Source: Rhodoligotrophos sp. CJ14
Lineage (GTDB): Bacteria; Pseudomonadota; Alphaproteobacteria; Rhizobiales; Im1
Assembly (NCBI RefSeq): GCF_038811545.1
Contig: NZ_CP133319.1
Location: 2,385,516 to 2,449,515, forward strand
Reading direction: 5' to 3'
DNA: 64,000 bases
Made by a program: the position numbers and the translations under genes. Under the pieces are notes generated by a model. It made no database searches and was not told the origin of the DNA. It saw nothing but the letters and a program-made list of their open reading frames with translations. Of the stretch, positions 25,284-35,036 are shown piece by piece. Numbering within the stretch: position 1 is the stretch's first letter; the number at the start of each line of letters is the position of its first letter.

Positions 25284-26399
25284 ATGACGGACAATAATGG
25301 GTATCTGCGCGACGCATTTTCGATTGCGGCTGAACGGGTCAAGAAAGGCACGTTGAACCGTCGCGAGCTTTTGCATCTGAGCGCGCTGCTCGGGGCCACA
25401 GCGCTCGTGGGAGGGACGGAGCACGCACGTGCCGCGGCAAAGGAAATCGTTTTCGCCATGTGGGGTGGCGATGCGGAGCAAGCCTATCAGGCCGCATGGG
25501 GTGAGCCATTTACTGCGAAGACGGGCATCCCCGTGGTCATGGACGGGACCGGGCCTACCGCAGGTCGCGTCCGTGCCATGGTGGAATCGGGCAACGTCAC
25601 CTGGGATATTGTCGATGGCGGGGTCGGCACCCAGGCCGCGCTCGGTGCAGCCAAGGCCGCTCAGGAAATCGACTACGAGATCGTCGATCGCAAGAAGACA
25701 TTGCCGGGCACTGATTACCGCTGGGGGGCGACAGTCTTCGTCTATGGCAACGTCTTGACCTATGACACCAAGGCCTTCGGTGGCAAACTTCCGAAGACCT
25801 GGGCCGACTTCTGGGACGTGGAGCAGTTCCCGGGTAAGCGGGTCATGTACAAATACATGGCGGGCACCCTGGAAGCGGCGCTGATGGCCGATGGTGTCCC
25901 GATTGACCAGCTCTATCCGCTCGACATCGACCGCGCGATGAAAAAGCTCGAGCAGCTCAAGCCGCATCTCATTCTTTGGGACACCGGCGCGAGCAGCCAG
26001 CAGGTCTTCCGCGACGGCGAGGTGGTTATGGGCCAGATCTGGCACACCCGCGCCAACCTGCTCAAACAGGAATCGGATGGGCGCTTCGACTTCACATTCA
26101 ACCAGGGTTTCCTCCAGCCGGGCGTCATGTCCGTTCCGGTGAACAATCCCGCCGGCACGAAGACCGCGATGGAGTTCCTGGCCTCCATGCAGGATCCGAA
26201 ATCTCAGGTGAAGCTTCTGGAGCTGCTTGGCAACGGCCCCGCCAATCCCGAGGCCGAGGGTACATACAGCCCCGAGCTCGCGGCCGTGAACCCCGGCGCT
26301 CCGGAAAACCGCAAGCTCATGGTGCTGCAGAATGCCGATTGGTACGGTGAGCATATCGTCCCCGTCACCAAGCGCTTTCTGGATCTGATGGCCTCCTGA
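25284..26399 (+). CDS. PotD-like ABC substrate-binding protein with Tat signal
   Basis: A 371-residue periplasmic binding protein. The leader has TLNRRELLHLSALLG (RR at 26-27) and a hydrophobic core with an ARAAA-type cleavage region, so export is probably by Tat. It shares TWADFWDVEQFPGKRVM and ADGVPIDQLYPLDIDRAM with the binding proteins at 15721 and 42272. ATG 25284 follows a purine-rich GGGAGGGGAGGGAG; the frame is open far upstream, but that part is out of context. It is the first gene of an operon with an amidohydrolase, two permeases and an ATPase. The ligand is unknown, possibly an amide or cyclic amide. Confidence 0.9.
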   Translation: MTDNNGYLRDAFSIAAERVKKGTLNRRELLHLSALLGATALVGGTEHARAAAKEIVFAMWGGDAEQAYQAAWGEPFTAKTGIPVVMDGTGPTAGRVRAMVESGNVTWDIVDGGVGTQAALGAAKAAQEIDYEIVDRKKTLPGTDYRWGATVFVYGNVLTYDTKAFGGKLPKTWADFWDVEQFPGKRVMYKYMAGTLEAALMADGVPIDQLYPLDIDRAMKKLEQLKPHLILWDTGASSQQVFRDGEVVMGQIWHTRANLLKQESDGRFDFTFNQGFLQPGVMSVPVNNPAGTKTAMEFLASMQDPKSQVKLLELLGNGPANPEAEGTYSPELAAVNPGAPENRKLMVLQNADWYGEHIVPVTKRFLDLMAS

Positions 26400-26411
26400 C
26401 CAGAGGCCATC
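26387..26411 (+). terminator. Hairpin spanning the binding-protein stop codon
   Basis: GATGGCCTC-CTGACCA-GAGGCCATC is a perfect 9-bp stem that contains the stop codon in its loop. It lies between the binding-protein gene and the amidohydrolase gene. It probably reduces downstream expression or protects the upstream message. Confidence 0.6.
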
Positions 26412-26450
26412 CCACTCGTCTTGCCCGGCATTCTCCTCAAAGCTGCAGCG

Positions 26451-28079
26451 ATGGCTATGCACCCAGCCGAACTGATCATCCGCAACGCAAAGATTGCGAC
26501 CATGTCCGATGCACAGCCTTTCGTGCAGGCCGTGGCAGTCCGGGATGGGCGCATTCTGGCCGTCGGGCGTGACGACGAAATCGGCCCCTGGCGCGGACCA
26601 CAAACGGAGATCATCGACGCTCAGGGCAAGACGGTGCTGCCGGGCTTTATCGAAAGCCATTGCCACGCCGACATTTACGGCGCGCGTATTCACCGCTGGG
26701 CAGATTTCAGCTGGCCCAATGTCAGGTCCAAGGAAGAAGTCCTGGCCCGGATCGTCGAGGCTACGGCGACGCTGCCGAAAGAGGCCTGGTTCGTCGGCTT
26801 TCGCTATGATGACATGAAGCTGGGAGGCTTCCCGACCATCGATGAGCTCGATCGCGCAGGCAATGGCCATCCGGTTTTCATTTATCGTACCGACCACCAC
26901 AACGGTGTGGTGAACACGGCAGCCTTCGAGCGCTCCGGCCTCGCCAAGCTCTCGGAAGATCCGCCGTTCGGCCGGATTGATCGCGATCCGGCCACAGGCA
27001 AGCCCACCGGCCTCGTGCGGGAGAATGCCGCCTACGTGGTCGTCGACGAGCTCAGCAAGGATTACACCGCCGAGGACTTTCGCAAGGGCCTCCGCCAGGT
27101 CTTCGCCGAATTCCTCAGCTATGGGATCACCTCGCTTCACAACTCCCTGACCCAGTCCAATGGCATCCGCGCTTACCAGGATATGCGTGCGGCCGGTGAG
27201 CTGCCGATCCGCATCGGCATTATGGTGAGCGGCAAGGAAGCGGGACTCGTTGAATCCTATATCCGCGCCGGCATCCGCTCAGGCTTCGGTGATGAGTGGA
27301 TCCGCATTCTTGGGGTTGAATGGTGCCCGGACTGCTCCACCACCGGACGGACGGCCGCCTATTACGAGCCCTATATCGGCCCGAAGGCGCTCGGCGAGCC
27401 CGAGCATAATACCGGCATGCTGCTCTATTCGAGCGAGGATTTCCGCCAGAAGGTGATGGAGGCGACAGCGGCGGGCCTTGCCGTTTTTGCCGATGGCGTT
27501 GGTGACCGCGGCATCGACTATGTCCTCGATGCCTTCGAGGCCGCGCTCGCTGTCCACCCCAATGCCGACAGCCGCATGCGCGTCGAGCACAGCTGCTGCG
27601 CCACGCCGGAAATCCGCGAGCGGATGAAAAAGCTGAATGTCATCCCGTCTTCCGCAGCCGGATTTCTCTACGATCTCGGCGATGGCTATATCAGGGTGCG
27701 CGGCGAAGCTGCCATGAAGAACATGTGGCCGCATCGCTCCTGGAAGGAAATGGGCGTGATCGCTCCAGCTCATTCCGACGCGCCCATCTGCCATCCAAAT
27801 CCGTTGCGCGGCGTCTATTCGCTGGTGACCCGCAAGACCGATACCGGCCAGCTGCTCGGCAAAGAAGAGGCGGTCGATCTCTGGGAAGCCCTGAAGTCCT
27901 ATACGATCTACGGCGCCTATGCCGGCCGCGAGGAGGCCATTAAGGGCTCGATCGAGCCCGGCAAACTCGCCGACTTCGTCATCCTCGAAGAGGATATCTT
28001 CACGGTCGACCCCGAGCGCATTCCCCACATCAAGGTGAACCGCACCATCGTCCACGGGCAGACGGCCTTTTCGGCATGA
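26451..28079 (+). CDS. Amidohydrolase, YtcJ-like (metallo-dependent hydrolase)
   Basis: About 542 residues of the amidohydrolase superfamily, YtcJ-like subgroup. The beta-sandwich start LIIRNAKIATM is followed by VLPGFIESHCHADIYG with the HxH metal motif near residue 70; later histidines appear in DHHNGVVNT and RVEHSCC, with a C-terminal Asp in PAHSDAPICHPNP. GKLADFVILEEDIF is the usual C-terminal sandwich motif. It would hydrolyse an amide or cyclic amide in the cytoplasm. ATG 26451 is used, with ATG 26457 as an alternative. It overlaps the first permease by 4 bp, so the imported substrate is probably its substrate. Confidence 0.88.
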   Translation: MAMHPAELIIRNAKIATMSDAQPFVQAVAVRDGRILAVGRDDEIGPWRGPQTEIIDAQGKTVLPGFIESHCHADIYGARIHRWADFSWPNVRSKEEVLARIVEATATLPKEAWFVGFRYDDMKLGGFPTIDELDRAGNGHPVFIYRTDHHNGVVNTAAFERSGLAKLSEDPPFGRIDRDPATGKPTGLVRENAAYVVVDELSKDYTAEDFRKGLRQVFAEFLSYGITSLHNSLTQSNGIRAYQDMRAAGELPIRIGIMVSGKEAGLVESYIRAGIRSGFGDEWIRILGVEWCPDCSTTGRTAAYYEPYIGPKALGEPEHNTGMLLYSSEDFRQKVMEATAAGLAVFADGVGDRGIDYVLDAFEAALAVHPNADSRMRVEHSCCATPEIRERMKKLNVIPSSAAGFLYDLGDGYIRVRGEAAMKNMWPHRSWKEMGVIAPAHSDAPICHPNPLRGVYSLVTRKTDTGQLLGKEEAVDLWEALKSYTIYGAYAGREEAIKGSIEPGKLADFVILEEDIFTVDPERIPHIKVNRTIVHGQTAFSA

Positions 28080-28927
28080 TCAGCGGGCTTGATCAGCGGG
28101 CGCGCATCGCGCTGCTCATGATTGCCCCCGCCGTCCTGCTGGTGCTGCTGCTCTACATCGTTCCGCTCCTGCGCATTCTGAGCCTCAGCTTCACCGAAGC
28201 CCCGGGCGGGTTTGCCAATTACGAGCAGCTCTTCACCTCTCCGGCCATTGGCCGTGTGATCGGCACGACCTTGCGCATTTGTGTGGTTACGACGCTCGTC
28301 ACCCTGATCCTGTCCTACCTCATGGCCTGCGCGCTGACCCTTGTCAGCGAGCGCATGCGCCCCGTCATGCTGGCCTGTATTCTCCTACCCCTTTGGCTTT
28401 CGGTGCTGATCCGCGCTTTCGCCTGGGTGACGGTCCTGCGCAGCAACGGGGTCCTGAACAGTGCCCTCCTCGCATCGGGTTTGATCGATTCGCCTATCCC
28501 TCTGGTGCGCAATGAATTGGGCGTCATCATCGGCATGATCCATTACATGCTGCCCTTCGGCATTCTCCCGCTCTATGCCAGCATGCGCACCATTGATATG
28601 CGCGTGCTGCACGCGGCCCGCAGCTTGGGCGCCGATGGCCTCACTGTCTTTCGCCGTGTCTTCTTCCCGCTGACCATTCCCGGCCTGTTGTCAGCCTTCA
28701 TCCTGATTTTCGTCTTTTCGCTCGGGTTCTATATAACGCCGGCCATTCTCGGCGGCGGCCGCGTGCTGATGATCGCGGAATATATCAGCGTGCAGGTACA
28801 CGAGACGCTGGAATGGGGCATCGCCACTATGCTTGCCACCGTCCTGCTTCTCTCTGTTTTCGCCGTCATTTTCACTGTCGGTCGCTTTGCCGACTGGGAA
28901 AGCATCGTGGGCAAGGGGGACGAGTGA
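28076..28927 (+). CDS. ABC transporter permease, PotB type
   Basis: A 283-residue inner-membrane permease with about six predicted helices. The EAA loop reads VLHAARSLGADGLTVFRRVFFP, and FYITPAILGGGRVLMIAEYI is typical of PotB-type subunits. It overlaps the amidohydrolase stop by 4 bp (ATGA) and the next permease by 1 bp (TGATG), which shows tight translational coupling within the importer operon. Confidence 0.92.
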   Translation: MISGLDQRARIALLMIAPAVLLVLLLYIVPLLRILSLSFTEAPGGFANYEQLFTSPAIGRVIGTTLRICVVTTLVTLILSYLMACALTLVSERMRPVMLACILLPLWLSVLIRAFAWVTVLRSNGVLNSALLASGLIDSPIPLVRNELGVIIGMIHYMLPFGILPLYASMRTIDMRVLHAARSLGADGLTVFRRVFFPLTIPGLLSAFILIFVFSLGFYITPAILGGGRVLMIAEYISVQVHETLEWGIATMLATVLLLSVFAVIFTVGRFADWESIVGKGDE

Positions 28928-29724
28928 TGGACGCCGCCGCCGGTCCCCCACGCGCAAGCAGACTCGTCATCATCACCTTTGGCTGGCTCGGGGTCGTCTT
29001 CTTGCTCGCGCCGCTTATCGTCGTATTTCCGGTATCGCTGACGCCCGAGCGCTACCTTTCGATGCCGGCTGACGGCATTTCGTTTCAGCACTATGCAAAG
29101 CTTCTGAGCGACCCGCGCTGGTCGCAAAGCATCCTCACGAGCCTCTGGATCGCCATCCTCACCACCATCGCGGCAACGGCCCTCGGCACACTCTGCGCCA
29201 TCGGCCTTTGGCGCCTGAATGCGCGGATAACACAGTATCTGCGCGTTCTGCTCTTCGCCCCCCTGATCATCCCACCGATCGTCCACGCCCTCGCCTTCTA
29301 CCGCACCTGGATCGACCTCAACTGGCTCGACACCATCACGGGCGTCGTCATTGCCCATACGATCCTCTGCATTCCGCTCGTGCTGATCACGGTCTCCACA
29401 TCCCTTAGCGGCTTTGATCGGCGGATAGAGCAGGCGGCGCGAAGCCTCGGGGCCTCGAACTGGACGGTTCTGCGCCGGGTTATCGCCCCAAACATCATGC
29501 CAGGCATCTTTGCGGGGGCCGCCTTCTCCTTCGTCACGTCCTGGGATGAGGTGATCAGCGTCATTTTCCTCACCAGCCGGGCAGTGGTGACGCTGCCAAT
29601 CGTGATCTGGAACAGCTTGTCGGAGCGGGTCGACCCGGCCGTGGCGGCTGTCTCGGCGGCAATGATATTGGTGACCATGGCTGTGGTCGCCCTTCGCCTG
29701 GCCGCCAGCAGCAGGAAGATCTGA
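28927..29724 (+). CDS. ABC transporter permease, PotC type
   Basis: A 265-residue inner-membrane permease with about six predicted helices and the EAA loop EQAARSLGASNWTVLRRVIAP. ATG 28927 overlaps the previous stop by one base; a longer in-frame extension to 28813 lies inside the first permease and is rejected. It forms the channel with the preceding gene and precedes the ATPase gene by 9 bp. Confidence 0.92.
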   Translation: MDAAAGPPRASRLVIITFGWLGVVFLLAPLIVVFPVSLTPERYLSMPADGISFQHYAKLLSDPRWSQSILTSLWIAILTTIAATALGTLCAIGLWRLNARITQYLRVLLFAPLIIPPIVHALAFYRTWIDLNWLDTITGVVIAHTILCIPLVLITVSTSLSGFDRRIEQAARSLGASNWTVLRRVIAPNIMPGIFAGAAFSFVTSWDEVISVIFLTSRAVVTLPIVIWNSLSERVDPAVAAVSAAMILVTMAVVALRLAASSRKI

Positions 29725-29733
29725 GGAAGCGTC

Positions 29734-30831
29734 GTGACGAAGGAAAACGCGGACTACCTGGTCATTGATCGCCTGCACAAACATTACGGGCAGGTTAGAG
29801 CGATCGATGACATGTCGCTGAGCATACCGCGCGGTGAATTCCTCACGCTGCTCGGCCCATCGGGATCGGGCAAGACGACCCTGCTCATGGCCATCGCCGG
29901 CTTTGTCAAGCCGACCTCGGGCACCATCCGACTGCAGAATGAAGACATCACGGGCTTGCCCCCGGAGAAGCGCGACCTCGGCGTGGTCTTCCAAGGTTAC
30001 GCCCTGTTTCCGCACATGACGGTGGCGGAGAATGTCGCCTTTCCCCTCGAGGTGCGCCGGATACCCAAGGCTGAGGCGAATCGGCTTGTCGAAGCCAGCC
30101 TCGAGACTGTCCAGCTCACCCAATTCGCCTCGCGCAAGCCTGCCCAGCTCTCTGGTGGTCAGCAGCAGCGTGTTGCTCTTGCAAGGGCTCTGGTCTTCTC
30201 CCCGCCGCTCATTCTGCTCGATGAACCCTTGAGCGCGCTCGACCGCCAATTGCGCAGCCAGCTGCAGGATGAGTTGAAGCAGCTTCATCGCCGCCTCGGT
30301 GTCAGCGTCGTCAACGTGACCCACGATCAGGATGAGGCGCTATCCATGTCCACCCTGATCGCGGTGATCAATCACGGAAAGATCATTCAGCTCGGCACGC
30401 CCACCGAGATTTATGAGCGGCCGCAGACGGAATTCGTCGCCACATTTCTCGGGCGCAGCAACATCATCGAGGCGGAGGTGTTGGCAAGGGATGCGACCGG
30501 TCGCACAACCTTGCGCGCTGGCGGCCACACCTTCTCCGGCCTCGCGCACGACAATTGCTCGGTCGGCAGCAGGGTTCCGGTCAGCTTGCGGCCGGAGAAA
30601 CTCAGGATTTCCGACCCCACGAAAGGCTCCGACGGTGTGCGCGGCACAATCCAGGATGTGACCTATCACGGCAGCATGATTCAGATGCTTGTGACCACTG
30701 ACCTGGGAACGCTTCGGGTCGAGGAGCAACCCTGGGCGATCGAGATTTCACCCGCCGCTGGCGCATCCGTCTCGGTCTCCTGGCCCGAAGGAACGGCCGT
30801 AACCGTCACACGGGACAGCCCCGCGACCTGA
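29734..30831 (+). CDS. ABC transporter ATP-binding protein, PotA type
   Basis: A 365-residue ATPase. Walker A is LLGPSGSGKTTLL, the Q-loop is VVFQGYALFPHM, the signature is LSGGQQQRVALARAL, Walker B is LILLDEPLSALD, and the switch is NVTHDQDEAL, followed by a TOBE domain. GTG 29734 is preceded by GAGGAAGC. It is the last gene of the binding protein - amidohydrolase - permease - permease - ATPase operon and converges with the ATPase of the next importer 17 bp away. Confidence 0.94.
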   Translation: MTKENADYLVIDRLHKHYGQVRAIDDMSLSIPRGEFLTLLGPSGSGKTTLLMAIAGFVKPTSGTIRLQNEDITGLPPEKRDLGVVFQGYALFPHMTVAENVAFPLEVRRIPKAEANRLVEASLETVQLTQFASRKPAQLSGGQQQRVALARALVFSPPLILLDEPLSALDRQLRSQLQDELKQLHRRLGVSVVNVTHDQDEALSMSTLIAVINHGKIIQLGTPTEIYERPQTEFVATFLGRSNIIEAEVLARDATGRTTLRAGGHTFSGLAHDNCSVGSRVPVSLRPEKLRISDPTKGSDGVRGTIQDVTYHGSMIQMLVTTDLGTLRVEEQPWAIEISPAAGASVSVSWPEGTAVTVTRDSPAT

Positions 30832-30847
30832 CGCCTGCTATCGGCAC

Positions 30848-32011
30848 CTATGACACGGCAGCCATTTGGGCAGGGTCGATGCCAAGCCACACATCGGCGC
30901 CCACATCGACCACCTCATTGGGCAAGGCGCTCAGCTTCAATTGCAGGCGGCCATCGTTGACGTCAGCCACGTAGTCCCACGTTTCCCCCAAATAGGTGCG
31001 CTGGGCGATCCGGGCGGGCACCAGGCATTCCCCATCCGTCCGGCCGGAAGACGGCATGCTTTGATAGAGCGCGATGCTTTGCGGCCGCAGCGAGAACAGC
31101 GTCGTCTTGGCGAGATTGCGACCTTGCTCGGGGAAACGCACTCGGGGCATGGAGAAGCCTTCGAACACCACCTGCTCGGCACTGCATTCGCCGCTGACCA
31201 GGTTGGTTCGCCCGATGAAGCCCGCGACGAAACGGGTCCGCGGCCGGTTATAGAGCTCGTAAGGCGGAGCGACCTGTTCTATCCGCCCCTTGTTCATGAC
31301 CGCGATCCGGTCGGACGCAACCATGGCCTCCCCCTGGTCATGGGTCACATAGACGGTGGTGAACCGGAATGTGTCGTGCAGGCGGCGGATCTCGAAACGC
31401 ATTTCCTCACGCAATGTGGCGTCGAGATTTGACAACGGCTCATCCAGCAACAAGACCCGCGGCTGGATGACCATGGCGCGCGCGAGCGCGACGCGCTGCT
31501 GCTGGCCACCGGAAAGCTCGCCGGGATAGCGGTCGGCAAGCTCGGCCATCTTCACCACCTCCAGCATCTCGCGCACCCTTGCATCCCGGGTGGCGCGGTC
31601 GAGATGGCGAAGCTTCAGGCCGAAGGCCACATTCTCCGCAACCGTCATGTTCGGCCAGATCGCATAGCTCTGGAAGATCATTGACATTTGCCGCCGTTCT
31701 GGTGGCACCACCGCATTCGGCCCCGAGATCACCTGACCGCCCATCTCGATATGACCGGCGGTCGGCGTGAGGAACCCCGCGATCATCCGCAGCATCGTTG
31801 TCTTCCCGCATCCCGAAGGCCCGAGCAGCGAGACGAGCTCACCGGGCGCAATGTCGAGGGATACGCCATCGACCGCCCGGACGGTGCCGAAAGCGCAGGA
31901 GAGATCACGCAATCTGAGCATGGCCTGCGGCGAGGCAATCGTCTCGGCGGTTGCGGGATGCTGTTGAACTGTCATATCAGGCGCCTGATCTCGTTGCTCG
32001 CGAGGGGTCAT
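30848..32011 (-). CDS. ABC transporter ATP-binding protein, FbpC/PotA type
   Basis: About 387 residues. Walker A is LLGPSGCGKTTML, the Q-loop is MIFQSYAIWPNM, the signature is LSGGQQQRVALARAM, Walker B is VLLLDEPLSNLD, and the switch is VTHDQGEAM, with a C-terminal TOBE region. ATG 32011 overlaps the permease stop (ATGA); the longer frame to 32356 lies inside the permease and is rejected, and ATG 31975 is a second candidate. It is the last gene of the binding protein - fused permease - ATPase operon. Confidence 0.92.
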   Translation of the reverse strand: MTPREQRDQAPDMTVQQHPATAETIASPQAMLRLRDLSCAFGTVRAVDGVSLDIAPGELVSLLGPSGCGKTTMLRMIAGFLTPTAGHIEMGGQVISGPNAVVPPERRQMSMIFQSYAIWPNMTVAENVAFGLKLRHLDRATRDARVREMLEVVKMAELADRYPGELSGGQQQRVALARAMVIQPRVLLLDEPLSNLDATLREEMRFEIRRLHDTFRFTTVYVTHDQGEAMVASDRIAVMNKGRIEQVAPPYELYNRPRTRFVAGFIGRTNLVSGECSAEQVVFEGFSMPRVRFPEQGRNLAKTTLFSLRPQSIALYQSMPSSGRTDGECLVPARIAQRTYLGETWDYVADVNDGRLQLKLSALPNEVVDVGADVWLGIDPAQMAAVS

Positions 32012-33771
32012 GACCGCTTCAGGAGGACGTCGCGGCCGAGAAGCTTGTAGCTGACCAGAACCACGCCGATGGTTGCCAGCAACAGAAACAGGCCGAGTGC
32101 CGCGAGCGCCTCGAAATTGCCGTCCTCGCTGAGGTCGAGCAGCATGACCGACAGGACCCGCGTATTCGGCGCGATGAGAAAGATTGCGGTGCTCAGCTCG
32201 CGCATGGCCGGGATGAACACCAGGATCCAGCAGCCTGCGAGATTCTTTTTCAGAAGCGGAACGATCACGCTCCACAAGGCCTGCAGGCGGCTGCCGCCGA
32301 GAATGCGAACCGCCTCCTCCATCTCCGGATTGATGCTGCGCAGCGAGGCGCCGCAATTGGAATAGGCGATCGGCAGGAAGCGGGCGGTAAAGGCCAGAAT
32401 GAGAATGAGCCCAGTGCCGTAGAGCGAAAGCGGCGGTGTGGTATAGGCGGTATAAAAGCCGATCGCCAAGACGATGCCCGGGATGACGAAAGGCGTCGTG
32501 CAGAGCAGGGTCAGCAGGCCCCGGAACGGGACCAGCCGACGATTGACCATATAGGCAATCCCCAGCCCCAGGATCACCGCCAATGTCGCGGCGCCGGCCG
32601 AGTAGAGGAAGGTATTCGCGATGCTCTCGCGCACATTCTGGTGCTCAAAGAAGACATAGCGGAAATTGCCGAGGGTAAAATTATCCCACGACAACCCGCG
32701 GCCCCACGCCCTGCTGAACGCGGCCTGTGCCAATGCGGCAAAGGGCAGGATCACCGCCAGCGCGCAGACCAGCATCGCGTAGCCCAGCAGAACCCAGCGG
32801 AAAGGGCCGGTGCAGATCAGACGCCGGCCGGAGGTCTTACCCGTGAGCGCCACATACCCTTTGCGGCCGAGAATGAACCGTTGCAAGCCGAACAGCAGGC
32901 AGGTGATGCCGATCAACGGAATGGAATAGGCGGCTGCCGCCTCGACACGCACCGGAAACTCGAAATATTGCCAAAGCTGCAGCGTCATCACATTGATGCG
33001 CGCCGGCAGAGCGATGATCGCCGGCGTGCCGAACAAGGCCACCGTGTCGAGGAAGGTAATGATCGCACCCGCCAAGATCGCGGGAACGACGAGCGGCAGG
33101 GTAACCTTGAATGTGGTTCGCCACATGCCGGCACCGAGGATGTTCGCCGCATCCTCCATCTCCGATGAGAGCAAATCCAGCGCATCCGAGGCGAAGACGA
33201 AAATATAGGGAAAGGCATAGAGGGCCGTCACGAAGATCAGCCCGCTGAGGCTGTAGATGTTCAGGATGCCCGTATTGCTGCCGGTGAGCCCCATCCAGAT
33301 GCTGTTGAGCCACCCGGCATTGGGGCCGGCCAGCAGAATCCAGCCGACCGCACCGAGATAGGATGGGGTGATGAACGCCCCCAGAATGAGCGCCCGCACC
33401 AGACCCTTGGCGGGCATGTCCGTGCGCGAGATCGCCCAGGCGATCGGTATGGCCAGTAGCGCGGCAACAAGCGTTACGCCGATGCCGTAGAGTATCGAAT
33501 TGATGAGTGCGCGCAGCGCCCGCACGCTGCCATAGGCTATCGCGTAATTCTCAAAAGTGAGCGCGCCCGTATCTGTCGACTGGAAGCTGGACACCAGCAG
33601 CCGAATGATCGGATTGGCGACGAGCACCAGCAGAATGCCGATGAGGAAGATGCCGACCAGGCCCGTGGGCGAGAAGAGGCGCTGCGCGTAGCCGCCGACC
33701 GTGGTGGAGGCGAGCGGAACCGGGGCATCGGCAGCACGCGCGCGTCTTGCCTGCGATCGTATTGACACCAT
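32008..33771 (-). CDS. ABC transporter permease with two fused membrane domains (FbpB type)
   Basis: A 587-residue permease with roughly twelve predicted helices arranged as two homologous halves, each with an EAA-type loop (EMEDAANILGAGMWRTTFKV and EMEEAVRILGGSRLQALWSV). This is the FbpB/AfuB layout, in which one chain replaces two permeases. ATG 33771 has GGGGAGG upstream at good spacing; the frame to 33819 would overlap the binding-protein gene. It sits between the binding protein and ATPase genes. Confidence 0.93.
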   Translation of the reverse strand: MVSIRSQARRARAADAPVPLASTTVGGYAQRLFSPTGLVGIFLIGILLVLVANPIIRLLVSSFQSTDTGALTFENYAIAYGSVRALRALINSILYGIGVTLVAALLAIPIAWAISRTDMPAKGLVRALILGAFITPSYLGAVGWILLAGPNAGWLNSIWMGLTGSNTGILNIYSLSGLIFVTALYAFPYIFVFASDALDLLSSEMEDAANILGAGMWRTTFKVTLPLVVPAILAGAIITFLDTVALFGTPAIIALPARINVMTLQLWQYFEFPVRVEAAAAYSIPLIGITCLLFGLQRFILGRKGYVALTGKTSGRRLICTGPFRWVLLGYAMLVCALAVILPFAALAQAAFSRAWGRGLSWDNFTLGNFRYVFFEHQNVRESIANTFLYSAGAATLAVILGLGIAYMVNRRLVPFRGLLTLLCTTPFVIPGIVLAIGFYTAYTTPPLSLYGTGLILILAFTARFLPIAYSNCGASLRSINPEMEEAVRILGGSRLQALWSVIVPLLKKNLAGCWILVFIPAMRELSTAIFLIAPNTRVLSVMLLDLSEDGNFEALAALGLFLLLATIGVVLVSYKLLGRDVLLKRS

Positions 33772-33794
33772 GCCCCGCCTCCCCGTGCGATCGC

Positions 33795-34829
33795 TCACAT
33801 GCCGAACGTATCGCGCCACTTTTCCTTGTTTTCGGGAAGGTTCTTCGCAATCTCCTCAGGCGATGGGGTCATCACCTTGACATCGGCGAGCGACTTGCCG
33901 CCAGCCGGCGGCGGCACATCGGCGCGAAGCGACTGCTGGAAACCGGCCGTTGCGATTTTTGCGACCTCGGGGCTCAGCAGAAAGTTCATGAAAAGCTTCG
34001 CCGCATTAGGGCTTTTCGACCCCTTGATGATGGCAGACGGCATCCGCACCACGACCGCTCCGTCTTCCGGATAGACCACCGCGACGGGGTTTCCCTTGGC
34101 AGCGCTCTGCAAAGCGGTACCCGGATCACCCATGGCCACCACGCGCTCGCCGGAATTGAGCAGGGTCACCGCATCATCGATTGACCGGCCGATCTGAGGA
34201 TTGAGCGGCTCGAGCTTCTCGAAGAATTCCCAGCCGTAGCGATCGGCCATGGCCACGGTCCACACGCCGACCATGCCGCTGTAATTGGGATCGCCGAACG
34301 TGACCTTGTCGGTCCATTTCGGATCCGCCAGATCGGTCCAGTTCTTCGGCGCCTCCGCCTCCTTAACCTTCGCATTGTTATAGAGGATGGCGATCAGGCC
34401 CACGAGGGTGGTATGATAGTACCCATCCGGATCGATGCCGCGAAATGCAGCAATGATCTGCGCCTCGTTCTCCGGAACATATTTCTCCAGGGCATTCATT
34501 TCCTTCAGCTGCCGGTAGTGGCTGACATCCGTGGAGCTGAAGACATCGGCCTGGCTCTGCCCCGCCTTCAGATCGAGCAGCAGCCGCTGGAATGAGACCT
34601 GTGCGGTCGCCTTGATGCCATTGACCTTGATGCCCGGATATTTCTCGGTGAATGCCGCCCCGATCTGAGCGGTCATGTTCTGATCGTAATGTGCGGTGTA
34701 CCAGGTGAGCTCACCCTCCTGTTTTGCCGCCTCATAGAGCTGCTTTTCTTGGTCGCTTTGTGCCGCGGCCATCGACGCCGTCGCGACGAGCACGCTCGTC
34801 ACGATACCCACCAGGAAACCGCATCTCAT
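33795..34829 (-). CDS. FbpA-like ABC substrate-binding protein
   Basis: About 344 residues with a Sec signal (MRCGFLVGIVTSVLVATASM then AAAQS). The mature part begins QEKQLYEAAKQEGELTWYTA, the typical opening of the FbpA/AfuA-like group (Fe3+, phosphonate, thiamine or organic-acid binding proteins). The paired tyrosines that bind iron in FbpA are not seen: the equivalent region reads FGDPNYSGMVGVW with a single Tyr. An organic ligand is therefore more likely than iron. ATG 34829 has GGGGAG seven bases upstream. Neighbouring CoA-transferase and crotonase genes suggest a carboxylic acid ligand. Confidence 0.88.
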   Translation of the reverse strand: MRCGFLVGIVTSVLVATASMAAAQSDQEKQLYEAAKQEGELTWYTAHYDQNMTAQIGAAFTEKYPGIKVNGIKATAQVSFQRLLLDLKAGQSQADVFSSTDVSHYRQLKEMNALEKYVPENEAQIIAAFRGIDPDGYYHTTLVGLIAILYNNAKVKEAEAPKNWTDLADPKWTDKVTFGDPNYSGMVGVWTVAMADRYGWEFFEKLEPLNPQIGRSIDDAVTLLNSGERVVAMGDPGTALQSAAKGNPVAVVYPEDGAVVVRMPSAIIKGSKSPNAAKLFMNFLLSPEVAKIATAGFQQSLRADVPPPAGGKSLADVKVMTPSPEEIAKNLPENKEKWRDTFGM

Positions 34830-35036
34830 CTTGTTGCTCCCCTGTTTCGAGGTCTTCTTGGAAGACCAAGCACCCACATTCAGCGGCGGCCTGCCCGACA
34901 AGGGGAAGAACACCGCAGGGTTTCTCGGGCCAGCCTGGCTAGGGCCAGCCACTCATTTGTCCGGCGCGGCGCTTGCACGGCATCTCCAAAGGAGGATGCG
35001 CAGTATTCTTGGGTTGGTCCGCATTGCTCGGTTATT

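Noticed and set aside
25251-27140. 629-codon open frame on the minus strand
   Set aside because: It spans two real plus-strand genes in antisense and has no recognisable domain; it arises from codon bias in GC-rich DNA.
28729-30324. 531-codon minus-strand frame opposite permease and ATPase genes
   Set aside because: Antisense shadow, His/Gln/Asp-rich without conserved motifs.
32012-32356. Extension of the FbpC-type ATPase to 502 residues
   Set aside because: The added part lies inside the permease gene; the ATGA overlap gives the start.
33795-34829. Ferric iron importer
   Set aside because: The expected tyrosine pair is not visible and the neighbourhood is acyl-CoA metabolism.
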